64,000 bases of DNA. It comes from Dryomyza anilis. Its lineage: Eukaryota; Arthropoda; Insecta; Diptera; Dryomyzidae. Shown piece after piece: positions 23,526 through 36,075 of this stretch. Every line of letters starts with the position of its first letter. Positions within the stretch are counted from its first letter, which is position 1. The stretch spans positions 69,803,303-69,867,302 of the forward strand of contig OX638135.1 in assembly GCA_951804985.1 (NCBI GenBank), read 5' to 3'. Both the position numbers and the translations under genes were made by a program. The notes beneath the pieces are model-generated. The model was not told where the DNA came from, did not search any database, and saw only the letters and a list, made by a program, of their open reading frames with translations.

Positions 23526-26140
23526 CCCCAAATCGAAAAACGTTTTAGAGGTCGCGCATCGAAATTTTCTTTTTTTAGCCCATTTAAAATCGTTAGTAGG
23601 TAGGTCTGATTAAAGTTGAATAACTTTTTTATTTTTTGTTGAATTTGGCGAAATTTTAGAATCTTGAACATGATTGACAGCAGATTTCAACGGAATTATA
23701 AAAATTTCGATCCGACTATAATTAATTTATTCGCCGATTTTTACATATACTTTTCTTAGATAGTTCACACTCATTTTCGCCATCTTGCTACATATTGAAA
23801 ATGTGTCGATAACTTCTCTTAAATATCCAATAAACATAATTAATATAAAAATAAATTGAACACGTGGCATACTTTATTGTAATTCAATTTTTAAGCCGTA
23901 AATGTACGTTTTGGTAGTTATTTGCGTGTTATAAAAATATATTTTGGTATTATATGATACATTAAGGCGAATACATGTAAAGAAATTTAAGGAAGATTGT
24001 AAGTAATATATAGTTTTATATATACAGGGTGGTCCACTTCAGGATATAAATATTTAGTACACTGATTCCTTGGTTCATTTAATAAAAAAAAAAATTCGAA
24101 TAACTTTTTATTTTTTGTTGAATTTGGTGAAATTTTAGCATCTTGAACATGATTTACAACAATTTACAACGGAATTATAAAAATTTCGATCCGACTATAA
24201 TTAATTTATTCGCCGATTTTTATATATACTTTTCTTAGATAGTTTACACCCATTTTCGCCATCTTCCAACATATTTTAAATGTGTCGATAACTTCTTTTA
24301 TATATCCAATAAACATAATTAACATAAAAAGAAATTGAACACGTGGCATACTTTATTGTAATTCAATTTTTAAGCCGTGAAATGTACATTTTGGTAGTTA
24401 TTTGTATACTATAAAAAGTAGTATGCTATTATATGATACATTAAGGCGAATACATGTAAACATAATTAAAATATAAATTTAATTTTTTTATTAACGTTTT
24501 TACTGCTAAGTATGTCGATAAGCCTGGGAAGATTATAAGTAATATATAGTTTTATATATAGAGGGTGGTCTGGTTCAGGATACAAATATTTTGTGCACTG
24601 ATTCTTTGGTTCATTTATTGAAAAAATGTTACAAAGATGGGGTTGATCAAAATTGATTGTATAAAAGTAGATAGAAACTACTATTTAATTGTATTTTCTG
24701 CAATTTAAATCTCCGATGAACAAGATTACATTCAGTTTACAGACAATTGACCGTAGTTATTAGAGTTTTTTAAATATTTACATTTTGTGTTGAAACATAA
24801 GAGATTTTAGCCATAAAATTAAAAAAAATATATTTTTTAACCTTTTTTTTGTTAAATTAGGTTTATCATTGAATTATTAGTTAATATCTATTTTATTTTT
24901 CATTATTTGAATGAACCATAATATAGCAAACAAATCCAGCTTACAATATTTGTATGTAACTCTTACCGATTTTATAGTCGAGCCATTTTTATAGGTAGCG
25001 TAATTGTTGCCATAGAAATGTTATTTGAACTAACAAAAAGTGATGCACGATAAAATAGGCAAGTGTTAGATAAAAATGATGTGAACAGAATTTGTTTGTT
25101 ACATCATAGTTTATTCAAATATTAAATATTATATGAACTAAATCTTTAAACAAAAACTGCATTATGAAAAAAACTTTTTTAAGAAATAACCTTTTTTTTA
25201 ATTTGATGAAAAAGAAATCCTAAGGGTCTAATACAAAATGTAAATGTTATTATTTTTTTTAATAATTCTGATCAATTTTCTGTAAAATGAGTATAATATT
25301 ATTCGACTAAGATATAAATTGTAGAAGATACAATTAAATAGTAGATTCTATCTACTTTTATACAATCCATTTTGAAGTGCACTAAATATTTATATCCTGA
25401 AGTGGACCACCCTGTATATATAAAACTATATATTTCTTATAATCTTCCTTACATTTTTTTACATGTATTCGCCTTAATGTATCATATAATACCAAAATAT
25501 ATTTTTATAACACGCAAATAACTACCAAAACGTTCATTTACGGCTTAAAAATAGAATTACAATAAAGTATGCCACGTGTTCAATTTATTTTTATATTAAT
25601 TAATAATCGGCGAATAAATTATTTATGGTCGGATCGAAATTTTAATAATTTCATTGTAATCTGTAGGAAATGATGTTCAAGATTCCAAAATTTCATCAAA
25701 ACCCAACCAAAATGAAAAAGTTATTCAACTTTAATCAGACCTACCGACTAACGATTTTAATAATATAATATAATAATAGTTGCCACTACAGTCCTATAAC
25801 AACTTAGGCCGAGCTCTCTCACCATTTTGAGCTGTGCTTGTTATTTTTGTACTCAAATTGGTGGGACCTACAGTTTATTGTCTACTCCGAACGGCGGGTG
25901 AGAGCTTTTTCATAGGCAATGTTTTACTCTCGTAGGTTTGCAATAAACTGCCGAGAGGTAGCGCGGTATAGAAAATTGTTTCTATGAAAAGATGTTGTTA
26001 GCCCCAGTCCATGCTTGAACCGGGGATCTTTCGGCTCGCAGTCCAACGCACTAACCACTGAGCTACCACGGCTATGATTTTAAATTGGCTAAAACAGAAA
26101 ATTGCGATGCGCGACCTCTAAACGTTATTCGATTTGGGCA
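23526..26140. mobile_element. Fold-back element with arms of over 500 bp
   Basis: The left arm starts CCAAATCG...GAGGTCGCGCATCG at 23526. The right arm ends with its complement near 26140. The left arm is partly duplicated (23580-24060 and 24093-24715), and the second copy pairs with 25318-25760 as an inverted repeat. A SINE sits in the right arm. Both arms contain ACAGGGTGGTCCA. The loop (about 24720-25318) has no coding sequence. Superfamily not determined; no clear target duplication. Confidence 0.8.
25761..26075 (-). mobile_element. tRNA-derived SINE, copy 2 (full length)
   Basis: An 8-bp target duplication GATTTTAA flanks it (25753-25760, 26076-26083). On the minus strand it begins AGCCGTGGTAGCTCAGTGG (A box TAGCTCAGTGG), then a B box GGTTCAAGC, then a body of about 220 bp, and ends in a TATTA-rich tail. 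The 315-bp length, Pol III boxes and 3' AT tail define a tRNA-derived SINE. It is inserted in the fold-back arm. Confidence 0.92.
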
Positions 26141-26206
26141 ACATTTTTTGTAAATTACTTTTGTAACGGGCGCAAACTTTTTGAGGGGGGTCCCGTGATA
26201 ATTTCG

Positions 26207-26209
<3 letters not shown>

Positions 26210-26302
<93 letters not shown>
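26210..26302. repeat. (TA)n microsatellite
   Basis: About 46 pure TA dinucleotides. Apparent YI/IY-repeat ORFs across it are artefacts. Confidence 0.98.
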
Positions 26303-26304
<2 letters not shown>

Positions 26305-26557
26305 ATGTACAATAGTAAAACGTATGTATTGGTGAATGAATTATTAAATTGCAACATATATATTATAATGTTAAAATATCAACTAGTAAAACCATCCAGC
26401 TAGCTGAAAATTTGTTTCTAAATATAAATGCAAAACATATATTATGTGAAAATATTTTATATATAAATATTATAGACATTTTTATTTTTTTTATTTCAAA
26501 AAATTGCAAAGGCATAACACATACATTCCACCACTGTCCATTAACAGTGTGAATTCA
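26303..26557. repeat. Dispersed repeat, partner at 30406-30600
   Basis: TGTATTGGTGAATGAATTAT and the following 170 bp (including CATCCAGCTAGCTGAAAATT) recur at 30406-30600 with small indels. No coding capacity. Confidence 0.8.
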
Positions 26558-27132
26558 CGGTCAAAAATTCAGGTTAATTTTTTCAACCTATATCAATTGT
26601 GTTAGCTTTAAAAACGATTTTTAAAAATTTGGTTGATTTTTATTTACCTTGTATAGTTGAAAAATGCATTTATTTCAACTTTGAAATTGAATTTCTTAAC
26701 TTTAATATATATTTTCTATACTTTACTGGTCTATAAATTTAAACTTTCAAGTTGAAAATCCATTTACATTTAAATGTTCAACCTTTTGGTTTAAATTATG
26801 TACTTTTCAAGTTGAAAACATTAAATTTTTAACCACTTTTGTTGATTTTTATTTACCTAAATGGTTGAAAAATTTATGAATTTTAAATGTTCAACCTTTT
26901 GGTCTAAATTGTGGTACATTCAAGTTGAAAACTTAAAATTTTTAAACAATCTTGGTTGATTTTATTTACCTGGATGGTTGGAAATTTTATGCATTGCAAA
27001 ATTTTAACTTTCAAGATGAATTTCTTAACTTTAATATATATATTTTATACTTTACTGGACCATCAATTTAAACTGTAAAGTTGAAAATCCATTTAGATTT
27101 AAATATACATTTTACATTTAAGTTGTAATTTA

Positions 27133-27509
27133 CCATTCACTATTAGTGATATATAATCAAACTTCCGTCGAAAAAGACATTTCGAATTGATATGGTGAGA
27201 ACGAATATAGTTGAGTATCGCAGGTTCGAATCTCGGCCAGGGTTATAATTTTTTTTTCACTTTTTATTATTTTAATTTTTTTATTTTTAAATTATTGTTT
27301 AAGAATTATAAAAAAAAAATCAATAGATAGATAAATAATAAAAAAATAAAATAAAAAAAGAATTATCACCCAGGCCACCATTCGAACCAGCAATACACAA
27401 CTAAATTCGTTCTCACCTTATCAGTAACATTCACTTGTATGCTCGCTATATAATTCGAAATGTCCTTTTCGACGGAAGTTTGTTTATATAGCAGTAATAG
27501 TGAATGATA
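27133..27509. mobile_element. Inverted repeat with a tRNA-like B box in each arm
   Basis: Arms of about 120 bp (27133-27260 and 27360-27509) are complementary, with a 28-bp gap in the left arm. Each arm contains a TpsiC-arm-like motif (GGTTCGAATC at 27232, complement ATTCGAACC at 27382) next to GGTGAGAACGAAT. The loop is A/T only. It could be two tRNA-derived units head to head or a MITE with a tRNA-like end. Confidence 0.65.
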
Positions 27510-27560
27510 GTAACTATGATAGATCATGTCTGTTCGTCAAATAAGTCATTGGTTGTTATA

Positions 27561-27917
27561 CACACAAAAAATTTCACCAACTACCTGGATTTATCATATT
27601 GATGAATTCATTCATTGAATTAAAATCGTATTTTTTTAATGTTTTTCATTTTCAATATTTTTTTAACATCAAATTTCAACCACAAATTTGACTCTATTTA
27701 CACATTTATGTATTTAAATTTCTTAAAGGATTTAAATTATTTAATTGATAATTATTCGAAGCCTCCATTTCATCATAATAATGAAAAAGTGAACATCATA
27801 TTGATGATATAAAAAATATTAAAAATGAAAAACACTGAAAAAATACGATTTTAGTTCAATGAATGAAATCATCAATATGATGAAAACTGGTTGTTGGTAA
27901 ATTTTTTTTTTTGTGAG
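27561..27917. mobile_element. 357-bp MITE with about 95-bp TIRs
   Basis: Flanked by TA (27559-27560, 27918-27919). The ends CACACAAAAAATTTCACC and CTCACAAAAAAA...TTTACC continue into complementary arms of about 95 bp (ATTCATTCATTGAA, AAAATCGTATTTTTT). Tc1/mariner-type non-autonomous element; no ORF. Confidence 0.85.
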
Positions 27918-29016
27918 TACGTTTAGAGAATTCTCGAGGTAGCGAACAAACAAAGTGTGTTGATCCAAAAAATATGAATGGTAAAATAAAAAACAAATAT
28001 CAAATAAAGAGACGAGATAAATAAAATGCTTAATTATGTATACAAAAATTAAATAAAAAATAATAATAATCAAAATAAAATAATATATATGAATTTATAA
28101 AATAGTATACATTTTTTTTTACTAAAAATTGAATATCCTTGAAGAATAAGTTTTCAACTTCATAGTTGATATTTTTTACTAATGCAGTTGAAGAATAATC
28201 TACGTGGTTGAATATCCCAACCATACGGTTTATTTTTGGACACGCATACAATTTTTCTGCATAATAGTTTATAAATGTAACTCAAAGGTTTATTATGTTC
28301 AACATGCACCTATAATTTTTAAACCTTTTAGTTGAAAATTTTTATGAAAATTCTTATATACTTAGTTAAAAAATACAACTCGTTTTGGTTAGGATATATA
28401 TGCAAACTTACAAAGTTGAAAAAATGAACCTACATTTTTGACCGTGTACATCGAAAAATGTAATGTAGTAAATTTTACTACATTTATGTTTTTGTTTTAA
28501 AAAAATGCATTTCTACTACATTTTGGTCGTTTTTAAATGCATTTGTATTTAAAATAATTTGCCAACTCATTGTATTATAAAGTCGATTTCTACATAGTAC
28601 AGAAACTGTACGGTGTCTTTGCACTTTTTAATTATATGAAGTTAATGCGAATGCACGACGGACGACTGCAACAGTAAGTAGGTAGAAACGGAACCCATTT
28701 CATATTCTGCACATTCACATAGTCGATCGAATGACTTGGCGGAAAAAAACTAGTATTGACAACTCATTGGGTTTCTCGCTGAATCTGGTTAGTTTTGAAA
28801 ATAAAAAAGCGAAAACTGAAGTTGGTAATAAGAATAAGAAACTCAACGATTTACAATTTTCTGCTGCGCGTTATTGGCAGAGTATTGTTCACATGTGGTA
28901 CAACTCAAATTAGGTGCTTGTCATTACTTCGAGTCGTCAGAACTGATGATGATTAGTGGTGCTTCCATCTCATAATCAGGAAAAAAATTTCTTACTTATT
29001 TATGTATTTATTTAAT

Positions 29017-30080
29017 TCATCCTGATTATGGAATCCGGCGCATTTGTTGCAACGGGAATATTTCAACATTTTCTCATATTTTAATTATTCAAAACTCCGG
29101 TAGCAAAGTGAACGGATTCGGAATAAAATATGTTATTATTGAAAACGCAAAAACTCCGATGTTCATATATATTTTATCACTTTGAATCCGCATTGAAATT
29201 AAGGGGAATTCGAAATGAAATTAATTATATTTGTATTTATTGTGGATTTATAATGGTGTAGTGTTCAATAGTTTATCATAGCATATCCTACATAACTCCT
29301 AGTCCCACCTTCGCGTAGTTGAACACTGTTAACTGAGCAAGCCGCTGAAGATCGGGTATTAACCAGGATGTATCATCGGGGAAAACGAAACAGGGATTTT
29401 GGACCTTCAAAAAAGGTTTTGCAAAGACAGACACCAACCTGAAAACACGCTGACAACCCACGCAAACGTATAATAGACCATGATTTACGAATATACATCT
29501 GAAACATCCGAACTATTTATAGCGATTTTTGATGTCCATGAAAAAGACGACTAACATCACCGCAATCTAGGAAATGCGCTGTTTAAAACCTGTCCCGCTC
29601 CTGTGACATCTACTACAGGTGTCATACGGTATGAATTTGGTTGTGCATTGTAGTCGGAAATACACTGCACCATCTTGTCTGCAGGTTCACACCGTGAACA
29701 TTGGAACAATCCGTATCAATTTATTATCATTCTTCATTAGACTAATTTGTGTGCATGCTCCGACGAACTAGAAGGAAAACAAAATCAAAGAGGTATTCTA
29801 CGAGCGCTTCTAAGAAACCTATTAGTGCTGCCCCCGATACCCATTGACACCCACAATTTCGAAGCAATAAAGGACTTCGTCTGCCGAGGAACCAGAATTT
29901 ATTTATTGAATTTATTTATTATTTGACACTTTACACAAAAGTCATCTGAGATGTGGAGTACTTTTTGCGGATCTCAACCCGTACGGATTCAATAATAAAT
30001 TTTCTCCGAAAAAGTGAGTCGAGTGCGGATCGTATAGACTCCCGCCGCAACAAATCCGCCGGATTCCATAATCAGCATGA
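29017..30080. mobile_element. 1064-bp MITE-like element carrying LINE sequence
   Basis: Inverted ends TCATCCTGATTATGGAATCC and the complement of the right end match at about 35 of 40 positions. TAAT flanks both ends (29013-29016, 30081-30084). The sequence is absent from the related element at 31328, which supports insertion. Inside is an RTE-type endonuclease fragment, so the element captured, or was hit by, a LINE. Confidence 0.75.
29465..29900 (+). pseudogene. RTE-clade LINE endonuclease fragment
   Basis: Across several frames one reads NITAIxEMRC (like DITAIQEMRW), CDIYYRCHTV, VVGNTLHHLVCRFTP, LICVHAPTN and KIKEVFYERF. This is the ordered motif series of RTE/craniofacial-type endonucleases. 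Internal stops and frameshifts show decay. RT is absent. Confidence 0.7.
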
Positions 30081-30405
30081 TAATTTATTTCTTTGTTTAT
30101 TTATTTATATGTATATTTTTCTTGTGGTTTTTGGTAACACTCGTTAAGTGTTAATATACTATACAACTAAATAGGTTCCAGGTTTATTATTCTTGTACCT
30201 TATTTTTGGTAATCAAAAAAATATTCATTCATATAATTTTCTGAATTAATTTTAATTATAAAAATATAAATTTTTAATAATAATAATTACAAAAAGTAAA
30301 ATAGCTACATTTTATAGTAAAATTAAAGCTTTATGTAGTAGTTTTTCTACATATTTCAGGACGTAAATTTTTATTTATTTTTATTAAAGTAATTTTTTCG
30401 GTGTA

Positions 30406-31227
30406 TGTATTGGTGAATGAATTATTAAATTGCAACATACATTTTATAATGTTAAAATATCATAATGATGAACTATATGATAATAATATATATTATTAAC
30501 TAGTAAAAACCATCCAGCTAGCTGAAAATTTGTTTCTAAATATAAATGCAAAACATATATTATATGAAAATATTTTATATATAAATATTAAAGACATTCT
30601 TAAATTTTTAATATCAAAAAATTCAAGAAAATTTAAAAAATTTTAAGTTTTTATACATTTATTGTGAAACAGTAGAGGACAATTTGTAATGCATAACTGT
30701 ACCTTGATATTTTCAAATTTCTTAAAAAATAAACAAAATCTACCGATTAGTTTTGAAGCTATATATTTTTGTACTTCATGAATTTCTTTAAAAAAAAAAT
30801 AGGTTTATAATAAAAAAAATCACGCCACACAATTTAATAGATTTACATTGCTTTGCAACTTTTTATATTTTTATATTTTAATCAAAGTTCAGTTCTGTAT
30901 AATTTCAATTTTTTTTTTAATTTATTTTAAATCATTTATTATTTTTAAAATTAATTTTCTAATGTTATTAAATATTCTGTTTTTTCTTTACCATTTTTAT
31001 TCATTTTAATTAAAGTTGCTGTAATCATAGTTGGTTATATTTCTCGTTGTCGAAATATGTTGTTTTTTTCATTTCACTTAATAATTTTCTAATTTATTTT
31101 ATCAGTATCATTAAAATCAGTTCAGAAATATGGCTGGTTAGTGCAAGAGTAAAAAATACGTTTTGTTTTATTAATATTGATAATGATATATATTAAAAAA
31201 ATATATTAAATTAAAAAATGTATATTG
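30406..31227. other. AT-rich stretch, no gene
   Basis: The first 200 bp repeat 26303-26557. The rest is low-complexity A/T without ORF or motif. Confidence 0.6.
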
Positions 31228-31300
31228 CACCAGGCAGGATTCGAACCCGCGTCCTCGTGCATAGAAGGCAGGCATGCTATCGTCGTGACAGTTTTTAAAC
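31228..31300 (-). ncRNA. tRNA-like pseudogene or SINE head
   Basis: The minus strand contains a good T arm, GCGGGTTCGAATCCTGC (5-bp stem with one G-U), preceded by ATAGCATGCCTGCC and followed by CTGGTGCA. A full cloverleaf cannot be drawn (the anticodon stem fails), so it is a tRNA-derived relic rather than a working tRNA. Confidence 0.45.
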
Positions 31301-32266
31301 GTTTTTATTTTCACACTAAAAGTATGTTACACCGAAAAAAATTACTGTAGTAAATAATACTACATTTATGTCTTCGTTTTGAAAAAATGAAGTTCTACTA
31401 CATTTTGATTGTTTTTTAATACATTTGTATTAATTTGTCTGTATTTAAAAAAATAATTTCCAATTTAAAATAATATTCGACTGTATATGGAATACTTGTC
31501 AAAAAGCCACTAATTTGTAAAGGCTCTACACCGAAAAAATAATTGTAGCAAATTATTTTATGTCTTTGTTCTGAAAAAATATATTTCTACTACATTTTGT
31601 TGGTTTTTAAATACATTTGCCCTTATTTGTCTTATTTTATACTACAGCATGTTTTGAAAATTCGTTCTCTACATATTGCACAAACTGTATGGATGTTTTG
31701 ATTTTTTCTTTCATTTGAATTCGTGTGGGATCACTGACGAACGAATTACGAAAAGTCGTCGCTCGTGCAGGTATAAACGAATTCCTTGGTTTCATATTGC
31801 AAAAACTGTTTTTTTGTTTTTGTTGTTTTTTTGAACACGACGGATGACTGCGAAAGAGGCATATAAATAAACCAAAACTGTTCGTTGCATCTGACCGAAC
31901 CGTCTTAATGAGAAAAGACTATAGAGCTGCCAACTAAATTTACCGCTAAATATTTTTGGTTTTAAAACTTAGTTGTCAACTCTGCAGTATACAAATATAG
32001 CACGCAGCTGCAGATGAGTAGTTTGCTGATTGAGACGGCAAATTTTTGTTGTTTTCAATGTTCGCTCTCTCATTTTGCGATCGCCGCTTGTATTCTGTTC
32101 AGCCAGTAATAGTTGATATGACATCTTTATGGTTTTACCATAGCATATTATTCTTATGTGTTTTAACCGAAAAGAAACACTTAAGTGCTTGAGTCGTCAG
32201 TACTGATGATGCTTAGTGGTCTTCCATCTCATGATCAGAAAAATATTTGTTTTATTTATATTTTTA

Positions 32267-33110
<844 letters not shown>

Positions 33111-33849
33111 TAACTTTCCCAACTCGTTATTTATTTATATTTTATTTATTTATTTATATTTTATTTATTTATTTATGTGTAGATTTTTCTTGTGGTTGTG
33201 GGTAACAATTTTTATTTGTATTTGTACTATACAACTAAATAGTTTTCAGATTTATAATTCTTGTATCTTATTTTTGGTATTAAAAAACTTATATTAATAT
33301 TCATTCATATAATTTTCCGAATTAATAAAAATAAATATGTTATTTAATAAATTATCACAACAAAGTAAAATAACTACATATTATTGTAAAATTAAAGGCA
33401 TATGTAGTAATTTCTCTACATATTTCTGAACGTATAAATAAAGACAAAATGTAGGATTTTTAATACATATGTATTGAAATTTTATATAGAAAAGCTGTTA
33501 AATTATGTAGTAATTTTCCATATAAAAACAACTATATCAGTTTAGTAAAAATAAATACATATGCTTTAGGACGTAAATCAAATACACATGTATTTATATT
33601 AAAAACATTTTTAGATATTTTTAATACAGTATTTTTTCGGTGTACGGGTTAATTGCAAAAAGAATGTTACGTTTAATATAACTATTTATACATTTGTTGC
33701 AAAATTTTTTATTTTTAGTTTTGACGAATTTTCCTTCAGAATAAATAATTTATTTTTCAGAATAAATAATTTATTTTATTACAGTAAAGAGTAAATTTTT
33801 GCAAGTTGGAGCACGTTGCAAAAGAAGTTTTTTCTATGCGTGCAAAGAT

Positions 33850-34060
33850 TAATGAACTTGGTTACTCAGGGTTTGCGAGTCTTAGGCAAATACTTATGAA
33901 CCAAGACTTGGCAGCTCAAGGTTGGCCGAATCTTGGCGAAGACTAATTTACCAAGACTTGGCAGATCAGGCAGCTCAAGTTTAAGATTGGCCCAGTCTCA
34001 GGCGAACACAAATGAATCAAGACGTGACAGCTCAAGGTTGGTCCAGTCTCCTGTGATGTT
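33850..34060 (+). repeat. About 50-bp minisatellite, array 1
   Basis: Diverged units share ACCAAGACTTGGCAG, CTCAAGGTTGGCC and CTCAGGCGAA. The same unit forms a longer array at 38480-38940. Confidence 0.85.
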
Positions 34061-35519
34061 GCGCAAAGAGTTTAAACGACATTTTTGAACTTTTAATGAC
34101 AATTTTCAATTAAATTATTATTGCTTCAAGCCAAAATATATCAATAGATTTTCATTTTTTCTTAACTTTAATTCATTTACTTAAATTATGGTTTTAAAAA
34201 TTATTAATTTTTACTTTTCCGTCACGGTTTCATGGCTTGCCAAACACAAAAAAAGTTGACTTTTTCTTAATATAGTAATTTTTGATTTTCGAAATTTTCC
34301 TTATTTTATTCAAACAAATTTCGAATTACATTTTTATACTATTGCACATACAAATATCTTTAAAATGATATGTCACACATATCTTTTCAGATATTGCAAA
34401 ATTATGCACACCTAGTCTAAAATACTGTCAACCCAAAAGTCGATGCCTACCCCAAATTAAAAAAAAAATGTTTCGGACATCCCACCCGAGTATTTTAAGA
34501 TCAAAATAAATAAAAATTCGTTACGATTTATTGTAAAATATCACGGTTTAATTGCTTTGTGCGGTTTTTAGAATTTTTTATAATAAGTACATTTTTGTGC
34601 ATTGTTTGTCCAGCATTATGGTTCATAACACAACACAACAGCCATTATGCGCAGCAGTCAAAGTTATTTTTGTATTATGTAAAATGACGCCCTTATTCCG
34701 AAAATATGGTTTAATAATGTTTCTTTGGATAGGTTTACAAAATATGGGCCAATAACTTTTGGACCGAGCTTTCAAAAAGGTGGTCACATATATTTGCAAA
34801 TATTTCGCGTTCTAAATAACAAATATAAAATGTTATATCGAATGAAAGTAAATTGAATATCGAATAAACATTTTTTAGAACATTTTTAAATTGGTTCATT
34901 AGTTTAAGAGTTCTCGAAAGGAGAACTTGAAAAAAATTTTTTTTTCAACAAAAATTAAAGAAAAAAATCATTTAAAAAAATGGAAAAAAAATCGAGAAAG
35001 TAAAATGATACACAAATTTTAATTTTCCAAAATTAGTTTACACTCTTTCAAAGAAATTGAGCTATAAATGAAAAATATATGGGTAACATTACCTACACAT
35101 ATGTGTGGTAACCATTCAAAGTGGTATATAGGTCACCAGGGTATACGAATCCTGAAAATAACTATAAACTTTCCATCCCTGAAGAATTTTCTTTCATTTG
35201 ATACCCATATATTCAAATGAGTAGGTGTACCGAATTTCGATTTTTTTTTTGGGAACCACAAGTCGTTTCGTGGGTAAACATTATTTTCATGTATTTGAGC
35301 ATAATGTCAATATATATTTTAACAAAAAAGTTTACCTAAGCACGTATACAGTAAAATTGATTTGCAGATGTAAATTTTATATGAGGTATTTGAACATATG
35401 TGGTAAGTTCTCAGGTCACAATAGACCGATCATGATAATTTTCTTGTTCAGACAGCTTAGATATATAAGTAATCTAAATCTAAAGTTTCATTTCTCAATC
35501 TCTTCAACTGTAATCGTAA

Positions 35520-35665
35520 TTTCGACAGACGGACAGACGGACATCGCTAAATCGACTCAGGAGATCATGCTGATCAAGAATATATATACTTTTCCATACC
35601 GGAGATGCTTCTTTCAGGAGGTTACATACGGCGTACCAAACTGAATATACCCTTTCACTCTTAGT
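35520..35665 (-). repeat. Mini-me-like core
   Basis: (GACGGACA) run, CATCGCTAAATCGACTCAGG, GATCAAGAATATATATACTT, ending CCCTTTCACTCTTAGTGTG. Inverted orientation. Confidence 0.8.
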
Positions 35666-35924
35666 GTGAGCGGATCACGATTATTTTTTGAGCAACTATT
35701 GATAGATGATTGCTTGTAATTAATTTAAAATTTTATAACTTTATCTTTAATACTTAACGAGATATATGATCCTAAAAAGTAAACCCATATTTCGAAGTGG
35801 ATGTAGTAGATTACGTTGACTAAATCAACTCATTTTCGAACTTTGAATTACTATTCTACTAAAATATATTGAAAATAAATTTCACATCATTCGGAATAGC
35901 GATTTTAAAGTTATCGTGTATAGG

Positions 35925-36075
35925 CGGACAGACGGACGGTCATATCTAAATCGACTCGGAAAGTGATGTTACCAAGAAAAATATATACTTTTTCATACCA
36001 GTCACGCCAACTAAGAGGCGCTAAAATTTCCTCACATATATTTTATAACTTGTAACCCATGGGTATAGGGTATAA
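35925..36075 (-). repeat. Mini-me-like core
   Basis: GGACAGACGGACGGTCA, CTAAATCGACTCGGAAAGTG, AAAATATATACTTTTTCATA, ending CCCATGGGTATAGGGTAT. Close to the core at 13905-14055, inverted. Confidence 0.8.

Larger units (their letters stand above)
26558..28446. mobile_element. 1.9-kb TIR element (CACGGTCAAAAAT)
   Basis: The outer repeats CACGGTCAAAAATTCAGGTT (26558) and the complement of the sequence ending 28446 match at about 28 of 32 positions and both run into TTTTTTCAAC. The interior has about 113-bp direct repeats (26773 and 26887, TTCAACCTTTTGGT). Two nested inverted-repeat units are inserted (27133-27509 and 27561-27917). No transposase. Confidence 0.7.
28447..30405. mobile_element. TA-flanked element (CATCGAAAAAT TIR)
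   Basis: It starts TACATCGAAAAATG and ends TTTTTTCGGTGTA. The left end shares ACTACATTTATG, TTCTACTACATTTTG with 31328 and 31527, and the interior GTCGTCAGAACTGATGATG block recurs at 32193. A 1064-bp MITE is inserted at 29017. No transposase recognised. Confidence 0.75.

Noticed and set aside
26102..26357. ORFs on both strands with Tyr-Ile repeats
   Set aside because: They read a (TA)n microsatellite; the same holds for 55338-55580 and 57569-57905.
31228..31300. Working tRNA gene
   Set aside because: The T arm is good but the anticodon stem cannot be formed; better explained as a tRNA-derived relic.
35225..35644. 139-codon ORF as a host gene
   Set aside because: It runs through a mini-me-like core that recurs elsewhere, with a closely similar sequence at 45644-45970; it is repeat-derived.
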